From Archaeoglobaceae archaeon (lineage in GTDB: Archaea > Halobacteriota > Archaeoglobi > Archaeoglobales > Archaeoglobaceae), in assembly GCA_027016055.1 (NCBI GenBank), contig JALWBF010000079.1, positions 1 through 5,793 on the forward strand: a stretch of 5,793 nt of DNA, written 5' to 3'. Under the pieces are notes generated by a model. It ran no database searches. It was not told the DNA's origin and saw only the letters and a list, made by a program, of their open reading frames with translations. How positions within the stretch are numbered: position 1 is the first letter of the stretch; each line of letters opens with the position of its first letter. Below are positions 1 to 4,781 of this stretch, one piece after another. The translations under genes were made by a program, and so were the position numbers.

Positions 1-230
1 ATCTTAATTATCTTTACAGTTCTGGCTTCAAAAATCCTTCTTTGAATTCTCTTTAAAGTTCTGATTTCATCTTCGAGTCTTATAGCCTCTTCCTCACTAT
101 TCGCATTCTTCTTTCTATCCTCAAGCTCCGCAATTCTCTTCTTAATTTTTTCATATAAATCTTCATCGATCTTTTGAAGCTTTCCGCTCTTTGACTTTTC
201 AAGGATCGTCAAAAGTTCGTCAATGTCCAT
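1..230 (-). CDS. GINS complex subunit (Gins51/Gins15 type), N-terminal part, runs off left edge
   Basis: This is the first 76 codons of a leftward gene, cut by the window edge. It starts at ATG 230-228, and the product begins MDIDELLTILEKSKSGKL. The visible part is almost all charged alpha helix, with a Lys/Glu/Arg-rich stretch at residues 20-65 and a closing segment like RIFEARTVKII (about residues 66-76). This matches the helical A domain at the N-terminus of archaeal Gins51/Gins15. GINS binds MCM and the Cdc45/RecJ-like protein to form the replicative helicase, and also contacts primase. The gene overlaps the 3' end of priS by 11 bases, and a possible Shine-Dalgarno AGGGGTG (246-240) lies inside priS, so translation is probably coupled. 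A GINS gene next to priS is a known archaeal arrangement, which strengthens the call. The B domain is outside the window, so the subtype is inferred. Confidence 0.75.
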   Translation of the reverse strand, partial: MDIDELLTILEKSKSGKLQKIDEDLYEKIKKRIAELEDRKKNANSEEEAIRLEDEIRTLKRIQRRIFEARTVKIIK

Positions 231-1266
231 ATAACGCTACACCCCTGCAAATCAAGAACACCGCTAAATATTCGGGAATTTTATCTTTTCCGGGTTGCAG
301 TTTGAATTCCTCATCCATCATTCTTAACCTTATCCTTTTTAAAATTCTAACTTTAACCTTATCATCACCGAAAACCACCGCATCTCTAAGCGGATCGAAC
401 TCATCAAGCTTATCGAGAGGGACTATCGTAACCCTCAACCCCGTTTTACCGTGCAATGAATTCGGAAGCCTTATGAGCCTTTTTATGTCCGCAGTTACCG
501 GCGGATCGACGTAAACTGTGAGTCTCGATGAGCACAGATTGAAAGCCCTTTCAAATATCTCCCGCGGTATCGACGATAGATCATCTTCGGCGATATTCTT
601 TAAATTTGTCTTCAAAATTGATATTAATCTCTGCCTTTTTCTCTCATCGTAGTTTTCCAAGAGCTTTTCGATTCTATTGTCCTTAATAGCATTTGCTATG
701 TATTTCGCTATGCACTTCGCAATCCTTCTCATCTGCCTGCTTTCCGAATTCTTCAGGTTGTTCAGCGTTAGATAATCCACGATCTCTCTCCTCTCAGCCG
801 ATCCCAAATCTCTAAATCTCTCATCGTAGACATGAATGTGGTATCCCCTATGCCCCGAAAACACAACCTCGATGTCGTCCTCGCTGACTCCGAAATCATC
901 CGTCAAAATCTTGATGAGTTTTAAAACCTCAAGCTTTGCAGCTTTTAGCGATTTTCTCGGCAGATGGTCGGCATCGATATCGAAGATCAAGTCGGCACCT
1001 TTCCATCCCTTCCTTTCCATTTCCGCGGACGGATCCTCGTAATACGCTGATGAGTAGTAGGCATGAGCAGGAACGTTGGATATGACGTATGCCTTGAGCT
1101 CTAAATCCGAAGAGAAGGCAATATGTCTGTGCATCACGAAATCCGGAAAGTGCTCAAGAGGGACGAAAGCCCACTCCCTTCTCTCAAACTCTTTGGGAAT
1201 GTAGAGATCCGCATCGATATAGTATTCCCTAAACTTCTTTAATAAGAATGCCTTAGTTAACTCCAC
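220..1266 (-). CDS. priS: DNA primase small (catalytic) subunit PriS
   Basis: Catalytic subunit of the archaeal-eukaryotic primase (AEP fold), which makes primers with the large subunit PriL; 348 residues, normal for the family. Visible motifs are the metal-binding DIDAD at residues 96-100 (D96 and D98 as the catalytic pair), SGHRGYHIHV at 137-146, and a segment from D254 through IKRLIRLPNSLHGKTGL (about 261-277). D254 and H272 have the same 18-residue spacing as the third catalytic Asp and the nucleotide-binding His of Pyrococcus primase. The start is GTG 1266-1264: an in-frame TAG lies two codons upstream, and the overlapping ATG at 1268 is out of frame and stops at once. It follows the RAM gene by 22 bases and overlaps the GINS start, so the three are probably one operon. 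Oddity: the Cys/His zinc knuckle that usually follows DxD is absent; no Cys occurs between residues 1 and 184. Confidence 0.97.
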   Translation of the reverse strand: MELTKAFLLKKFREYYIDADLYIPKEFERREWAFVPLEHFPDFVMHRHIAFSSDLELKAYVISNVPAHAYYSSAYYEDPSAEMERKGWKGADLIFDIDADHLPRKSLKAAKLEVLKLIKILTDDFGVSEDDIEVVFSGHRGYHIHVYDERFRDLGSAERREIVDYLTLNNLKNSESRQMRRIAKCIAKYIANAIKDNRIEKLLENYDERKRQRLISILKTNLKNIAEDDLSSIPREIFERAFNLCSSRLTVYVDPPVTADIKRLIRLPNSLHGKTGLRVTIVPLDKLDEFDPLRDAVVFGDDKVKVRILKRIRLRMMDEEFKLQPGKDKIPEYLAVFLICRGVALYGH

Positions 1267-1270
1267 ATAC

Positions 1271-1283
1271 TACGGATTCCGTA
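1271..1283. repeat. Short perfect inverted repeat before priS
   Basis: TACGGA-T-TCCGTA: two 6-base arms around a single base, in the 22-base gap between the RAM gene stop and the priS GTG start. On the transcribed strand it overlaps the only possible ribosome-binding bases (GGA) of priS. The one-base loop makes an RNA hairpin unlikely, so a protein-binding dyad is the better guess. It could also be chance. Confidence 0.35.
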
Positions 1284-1288
1284 AAGAT

Positions 1289-1522
1289 TTATAACGTTGC
1301 GCCGGTGAGTGTTTTAGTTTCGACAACACCATCTATAGTCCTTATCTTCTTCAAAACAACCTCACTTAAGTGCTCGAAATCTCTAACGACTATCTTTGCG
1401 ATTAAATCGTATTCTCCGAAGAGGGGATAAAGCTCTTCAACTTCCTCAAGCTCAGCAAGCTTGTCGTAAACGTATCTCTCTTTTGTGGGAGACACTTTTA
1501 TCAAAACGAAACCTAAAGCCAT
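1289..1522 (-). CDS. Stand-alone Lrp/AsnC-type ligand-binding (RAM/ACT-like) domain protein
   Basis: A 77-residue protein with only the effector-binding RAM domain of the Lrp/AsnC family and no helix-turn-helix. It shows the expected beta-alpha-beta-beta-alpha-beta pattern: MALGFVLIKVSP (strand 1), a helix around residues 14-26, the family motif LFGEYDLIAKI at 34-44, a helix around 49-62, and a closing IDGVVETKTLTG strand at 63-74. Such proteins form ring-like oligomers that bind amino acids or other small ligands, and some modulate full-length Lrp partners. The start is ATG 1522-1520; no Shine-Dalgarno precedes it, but a TATA-like tract lies about 24 bases upstream, which suggests a leaderless mRNA. 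It is the first gene of the probable RAM-priS-GINS unit, with 22 bases before priS. Family assignment is firm; ligand and target are unknown, and a role in controlling replication genes would be speculation. Confidence 0.88.
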   Translation of the reverse strand: MALGFVLIKVSPTKERYVYDKLAELEEVEELYPLFGEYDLIAKIVVRDFEHLSEVVLKKIRTIDGVVETKTLTGATL

Positions 1523-1539
1523 AATACAATTTGTCGACG

Positions 1540-1551
1540 AAAAATAAAAAA
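1540..1551 (-). promoter_or_regulatory. Probable TATA box of the RAM-priS-GINS unit
   Basis: On the minus strand this reads as a T-rich TTTTTTATTTTT tract. Its centre is about 24 bases upstream of the RAM protein ATG, the archaeal TATA-to-start distance. With no Shine-Dalgarno before that ATG, transcription probably begins at or next to the start codon. This is sequence-pattern evidence only. Confidence 0.5.
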
Positions 1552-1586
1552 TTTGTCCTGTTGTTGCTGGTAAGAACCCTTAGCTT

Positions 1587-1601
1587 TTCTCGTTCCGAGA
1601 A
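1587..1601. repeat. Perfect inverted repeat upstream of the RAM gene
   Basis: TTCTCG-TTC-CGAGAA: 6-base arms around a 3-base centre. It sits about 36 bases upstream of the probable RAM TATA tract and 22 bases past the stop of the 106-residue membrane protein gene. It could be an operator for a dimeric regulator (Lrp-type sites are dyads of about this size) or a small hairpin at the end of the upstream unit. No T-run follows it in the leftward direction, which argues against a hairpin terminator. Confidence 0.4.
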
Positions 1602-1609
1602 TAAACTTC

Positions 1610-1616
1610 AAAAAAA
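1610..1616 (-). terminator. Oligo-T terminator after the small membrane protein gene
   Basis: Seven consecutive T on the minus strand, starting 7 bases past the TAA of the upstream gene. Archaeal RNA polymerase commonly terminates at such T-runs without a hairpin. It would separate the DUF523/UPF0179/membrane protein genes from the RAM-priS-GINS unit. Confidence 0.5.
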
Positions 1617-1622
1617 TTTGTT

Positions 1623-1943
1623 TTAAGGAGTGATAAGGTATATTCTGTAGGTTTTACCTCTATATTCAACACAATGTCCGCTCAGGTATCTCATTTTGTT
1701 AAATTCTTCGACTGTGATCTTTAACGTAACTTCACCCCTCTTTTCTGCAATTTCAAGCGCTTTTTTGAGTGTCGGCAAATCTTTTAGCATTTCATCCGTG
1801 ATATGCTCAGCGTTAGAGCAGTTTGCAACTTCCACGTGCACGTATTTATCAGTGTAATGCTTATACGCGTAGTATCCCATAACTGCAAAAAGTCCGGTGA
1901 CTGCACATGCTACGATTATCAAAATTACTAACGTTTTTCTCAT
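1623..1943 (-). CDS. Small membrane-anchored protein of unknown function (106 aa)
   Basis: I do not recognise the family. The start is ATG 1943-1941, preceded by GGGTGGG with good spacing, so the longer in-frame reading from 2003, which would overlap the UPF0179 gene, is unlikely. After MRK there is one hydrophobic segment (about residues 4-26), then a soluble domain of about 80 residues. This has an Asp/Glu/Lys-rich helix around 48-69 (TDEMLKDLPTLKKALEIAEK), a strand EVTLKITVEEF (71-81) and a C-terminal YRGKTYRIYLI. With the N-terminal Lys/Arg inside, the domain should lie outside the membrane, where C42 and C91 could form a disulfide. The segment before C13 (IVAC) loosely resembles a lipobox, but the hydrophobic stretch continues past it, so a signal anchor fits better. 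It follows UPF0179 by 34 bases with no promoter visible between, so co-transcription is likely. Confidence 0.72.
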   Translation of the reverse strand: MRKTLVILIIVACAVTGLFAVMGYYAYKHYTDKYVHVEVANCSNAEHITDEMLKDLPTLKKALEIAEKRGEVTLKITVEEFNKMRYLSGHCVEYRGKTYRIYLITP

Positions 1944-1977
1944 ATACCCACCCGTGTAGTTTGAAGAAGGGATGCGT

Positions 1978-2433
1978 TCAATCCTCTCTTTTAAGTTCAA
2001 CAACTTTCAAGCTGAACCCTTTCTTGCATTCAGCCGGAGCATCTCCTATTATTTTTTCAACTATAACCGAGTCCCCTTCCTTAAGCTCAACCGGATTGCA
2101 AAGGTTATACATCTCGCAGTCCAGTATGTTGCATTTTTTGCCTTCGAACCTTATCTTCGCCCCCTCAACAGCCATCTTTGAGTCTATTAGAGCCACTATG
2201 GGCAGTTCCACCACTTCAACAGCTACAACGCCTTCGTCATGCAACGGGCATTCGTGGACGGCTCCATCTCTGAGTCCGACGATCTTATACTTAGCCCCCT
2301 CTCTAAGCCTCAGACATATGTTTTTTAACCGACAATTTTCGCACTCCTGCTTTCCTCCCAAAAATATAAATTCGACGCCGATCTTAGCCCAATCCTTTCC
2401 GCATAATGTGATGATCTTGTTAACTTCCTCCAT
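1978..2433 (-). CDS. UPF0179 family cysteine-rich protein (probable metal or Fe-S protein)
   Basis: This matches the archaeal UPF0179 family, whose biochemical role is not known to me. Key stretches are GVEFIFLGGKQECENC, the HECPLHDEG segment, an ALIDSKMAVEGA segment and the closing CKKGFSLKVVEL. From the ATG at 2433 (151 residues), cysteines sit at 31, 34, 40, 62 and 101, 106, 112, 136: two similar sets (C-x2-C-x5-C then C; C-x4-C-x5-C then C) that could each bind a metal ion or Fe-S cluster. C11 is extra. Start choice: GGTGAT lies 4 bases before ATG 2433, which favours it; ATG 2439 would suit a leaderless mRNA from the TATA box at 2464-2471, and GTG 2442 has no support. The product looks cytosolic. 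It lies between DUF523 (46-base gap) and the membrane protein gene (34-base gap). Confidence 0.88.
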   Translation of the reverse strand: MEEVNKIITLCGKDWAKIGVEFIFLGGKQECENCRLKNICLRLREGAKYKIVGLRDGAVHECPLHDEGVVAVEVVELPIVALIDSKMAVEGAKIRFEGKKCNILDCEMYNLCNPVELKEGDSVIVEKIIGDAPAECKKGFSLKVVELKRED

Positions 2434-2463
2434 GAGCATCACCCTTTGCCAATTTTCGCAACG

Positions 2464-2471
2464 TTATAAAA
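2464..2471 (-). promoter_or_regulatory. TATA box for UPF0179
   Basis: TTTTATAA on the minus strand, close to the archaeal consensus, in the 46-base gap after DUF523. Its centre is about 26 bases from position 2441, just upstream of the candidate UPF0179 starts (2439 and 2433). UPF0179 and the gene after it can therefore be transcribed independently of DUF523, although no strong terminator blocks read-through. Confidence 0.55.
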
Positions 2472-2479
2472 CCGTTTGC

Positions 2480-2947
2480 CTATCGATTGCCGTGTAGGAA
2501 TTCTTCAACGCTAATGACTTTAAAGCCGTTCTGCATCAGTAAAGCCGAAGTAACTCCAAATCCTTCTCTCTTTTTACCGCTGAAGCTTCCATCGTAGATA
2601 AAACCGCATCCGCAGGATGGACTGTAGTTTTTCATTATAGCTATATCTGCTTTAACCAACCTTGCAATCTTTAGAACCTCGTTTGCACCTCTCACAAATT
2701 TTTCGGTTAAATCTTCTCCATCTTTCGTCAAAACCCTTGCCTTCCCATTTAAAACGTCAAAGCCGTCTCCGCCGATAATCTCACAGGTTTTTCGTGGCGT
2801 TGGTAGTCCCGAAAGCTGTTCCGGGCAGACCGGAATCGGAACGATTTTTCCGGCTTTAACGACTTCAATCAATCCTTTATTGGCTACATTCCCCCCATCA
2901 TACCTACAGTTTATACCGAGCAGGCATGCACTTACGATCGCTATCAT
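2480..2947 (-). CDS. DUF523 family protein, TudS-like probable [4Fe-4S] desulfidase
   Basis: A 155-residue single-domain DUF523 (COG1683) protein of normal length. Signature motifs are SACLLGINCRYDGG (residues 6-19), PVCPEQLSGLPTPR (39-52) and KNYSPSCGCGF (106-116). Characterised DUF523 proteins of the TudS type are thiouracil desulfurases that use a [4Fe-4S] cluster held by three cysteines; by motif position these would be C8, C41 and C112 here. C14, C55 and C114 are additional. The native substrate in archaea is unknown; removing sulfur from thiolated bases or nucleosides is inferred from the family. The start is ATG 2947-2945, preceded by a T-run with no Shine-Dalgarno, so the mRNA may be leaderless. 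It is divergent from the ClC gene across 46 bases and precedes another Cys-rich gene, UPF0179, on the same strand. Confidence 0.9.
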   Translation of the reverse strand: MIAIVSACLLGINCRYDGGNVANKGLIEVVKAGKIVPIPVCPEQLSGLPTPRKTCEIIGGDGFDVLNGKARVLTKDGEDLTEKFVRGANEVLKIARLVKADIAIMKNYSPSCGCGFIYDGSFSGKKREGFGVTSALLMQNGFKVISVEEFLHGNR

Positions 2948-2993
2948 AAAAAAAAGAAAGGCTTTTTTAATTCAAAAGTCTAATCGAGTTAGG
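2948..2993. promoter_or_regulatory. Compact divergent promoter between DUF523 and ClC genes
   Basis: A 46-base gap that must hold both promoters. Rightward, TTTTTTAA at 2963-2970 is centred about 27 bases before the ClC ATG and preceded by a purine-rich AAAGAAAGG stretch that could be a BRE. Leftward, CTTTTGAATT (2978-2969 on the minus strand) is centred about 28 bases before the DUF523 ATG, but is a weaker TATA match. The two elements overlap, so TBP/TFB binding may be shared or mutually exclusive. Neither gene has a clear Shine-Dalgarno. Confidence 0.5.
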
Positions 2994-4772
2994 ATGCTTC
3001 AAACAAGACCACCTTTGAGATTTGGATTCCTAATATTTTTGTCCGTAGTAGTTGGGGTATTAACGGGTATAGCATCCTTCGCTCTATACTGCCTTACGCA
3101 ACTATTCACCGAGCTGTTTCTCTCCGGTTTTGACAGCTTCAAGATGCCCCGCCCCGGTGGTGAAATAGAGGTCGTTCACTTTGACGTTCACTGGGGAATT
3201 CTGCCCCTCTTCGTTATTCCCGCTTTGGGCGGTCTGATTGTTGGTTTGGTAGCATACACCTTAGCACCGGAAACTGCCGGAGGCGGAACGGGGCATGTGA
3301 TAGATGCGTTCCATAGATTTAGGGGTTTCATAAGGGCAAGGGTTCCGGTGATAAAGACTATCATATCGGCAATAACGATAGGTAGCGGTGGAAGTGCTGG
3401 AAGGGAAGGACCTATCACGCAAATAGGGGGCGGAATAGGCTCAACGATAGCCAACCTATTTAAGCTTTCGGATAAAGACAGAAGGATTCTGTTGGTAAGC
3501 GGAATGGCGGGAGGAATTGGAAGTGTTTTTTTAGCTCCCATGGGTGGAGCCTTCTTTGGCATAGAGGTTCTCTATAAGAGGGATTATGAAATAGAGGCTC
3601 TAATTCCGGCTATTACGGCTTCTATAGTTGCATACATGGTCTTGGAAACTCTGCTGTCAAATATAGCCGGTGTTCCGTTCGGGCAGATCAGGATATTTAA
3701 GATGCATCCTCTCAGAATCAGCTCACCCGTAGAGTTTCTAACGTATGCAGCATTAGGTGCAATAGCCGGTGGGGTCGGTTTGGTCTACATATTCAGCTAT
3801 CATTACACGAAAAAGCTTTTCAAGAAGCTTAAGATTCCGGATCACGTCAAGCCGGCGATAGGCGGTTTGATAGTTGGAATAATGGGTGTCTACATTCACG
3901 AAATACTTGGAACCGGATACGGATTCAGCCAGATGGTTCTATCTAACTGTGCGAAGTTTACTATAACATTCCTCCTCTTCCTCACGTTCGCAAAGATATT
4001 CGCAACGGCTTTAACCGTTGGAAGCGGTGGAAGCGGTGGTCTGTTCGCTCCTTCGCTTGTGATAGGTAGCTTTTTGGGTGGTGCGGTTGGTTTGTTCTTC
4101 AACAAATTGATGCCAAACATCGTTACTCAGCCGGAAGCCTATGCCCTCGTAGGAATGGCAGCCTTCCTTTCTGGGGTTTCGAAGACGCCGTTAACTGCAA
4201 TAATACTCGTCCTCGAAATAACCGGTAGCTACACCCTTCTTCCGGCAACCATGGTAGCTTCAATCGTTGCTTACGTAGTGACTGGAGAATACACCCTATA
4301 CACGAAGCAGGTTCCAACGAGGGTGGAAAGCCCCGCACATAGGAGTGAGATGCTCATCGATCTGCTTGAGGAGGTAAAGGTTAAGGATGCCATGGTTCCC
4401 GCTGAAAAGGTCGTTACAGTTTCGCCAGACGATACGGCGTTGGATATCCTAAAGTTAATTGAGGAGATGGGCTACATAGGTTATCCGGTCGTTGAAGACG
4501 GAAAGCTCGTAGGTATCGTAACCTTCGAGGATGTTGAGAAGATACCGATGGAAGACAGAGCTAAAACGAAGGTTAGGGATGTTATGACCACAGAGCTGAT
4601 CGTAGCATATCCGGATGAGGATCTTAGGTCAGCCTTGGCTAAGATGGTCAATCACAACATCGGAAGGCTTTTGGTTGTTCCGAGAGATGATAAAACCAAA
4701 CTTCTTGGGATAATTACGAAGGGAGATATAATGAGGGCATACGCAAGGGTCAGAGCCAAGCTTATATCATAA
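2994..4772 (+). CDS. ClC-family chloride channel/transporter with C-terminal CBS pair
   Basis: A 592-residue integral membrane protein: a ClC anion-transport domain (residues about 10-435, many hydrophobic helices) and a cytosolic CBS pair (about 462-585; repeats begin VKDAMVPAEKVVTV and VRDVMTTELIVAYP). CBS pairs usually bind adenine nucleotides and gate the pore. Pore motifs are GGGTGHVIDAFH (97-108, where GSGIP is usual), GREGP (136-140, gating glutamate E138) and GLFAP (349-353, for GxFxP). At the cytosolic proton glutamate (E203 in the E. coli protein), alignment through the AP..G...IE segment gives V192. Y436 may be the central tyrosine. The start is ATG 2994; the frame stays open back to 2880, but that extension lies antisense to DUF523 and is hydrophilic, while a TATA-like box is centred 27 bases before 2994. 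It ends 8 bases from reverse gyrase, convergent. Whether it is a channel or an antiporter cannot be told. Confidence 0.95.
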   Translation: MLQTRPPLRFGFLIFLSVVVGVLTGIASFALYCLTQLFTELFLSGFDSFKMPRPGGEIEVVHFDVHWGILPLFVIPALGGLIVGLVAYTLAPETAGGGTGHVIDAFHRFRGFIRARVPVIKTIISAITIGSGGSAGREGPITQIGGGIGSTIANLFKLSDKDRRILLVSGMAGGIGSVFLAPMGGAFFGIEVLYKRDYEIEALIPAITASIVAYMVLETLLSNIAGVPFGQIRIFKMHPLRISSPVEFLTYAALGAIAGGVGLVYIFSYHYTKKLFKKLKIPDHVKPAIGGLIVGIMGVYIHEILGTGYGFSQMVLSNCAKFTITFLLFLTFAKIFATALTVGSGGSGGLFAPSLVIGSFLGGAVGLFFNKLMPNIVTQPEAYALVGMAAFLSGVSKTPLTAIILVLEITGSYTLLPATMVASIVAYVVTGEYTLYTKQVPTRVESPAHRSEMLIDLLEEVKVKDAMVPAEKVVTVSPDDTALDILKLIEEMGYIGYPVVEDGKLVGIVTFEDVEKIPMEDRAKTKVRDVMTTELIVAYPDEDLRSALAKMVNHNIGRLLVVPRDDKTKLLGIITKGDIMRAYARVRAKLIS

Positions 4773-4774
4773 CG

Positions 4775-4781
4775 TTTTTTT
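4775..4781 (+). terminator. Oligo-T terminator of the ClC gene
   Basis: Seven T on the plus strand, starting 2 bases after the ClC TAA. No hairpin is needed for archaeal oligo-T termination. The last T is also part of the reverse gyrase stop codon on the other strand, so the two convergent genes share this end. Confidence 0.5.

Noticed and set aside
191..514. 107-codon plus-strand open frame over the priS 3' end and GINS start
   Set aside because: Low-complexity Ser/Leu-rich translation antisense to priS; no start signal.
1944..2003. Longer start (ATG 2003) for the small membrane protein
   Set aside because: It would overlap the end of UPF0179 and place a charged 20-residue stretch before the anchor. 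ATG 1943 has a well-placed GGGTGGG.
1907..2497. 196-codon plus-strand open frame across the UPF0179 region
   Set aside because: It is antisense to UPF0179 and parts of both neighbours, is rich in Ser/Thr/Leu with no recognisable motif, and the minus-strand reading has clear family motifs. It is a shadow.
2880..2993. N-terminal extension of the ClC protein by 38 residues
   Set aside because: It would lie antisense to the conserved DUF523 start, and most of it is not like a ClC N-terminus. A TATA-like box is centred 27 bases before ATG 2994, which fits the shorter protein.
3188..3562. 124-codon minus-strand open frame inside the ClC gene
   Set aside because: Pro/Ile/Leu-rich shadow of the Gly-rich ClC pore sequence.
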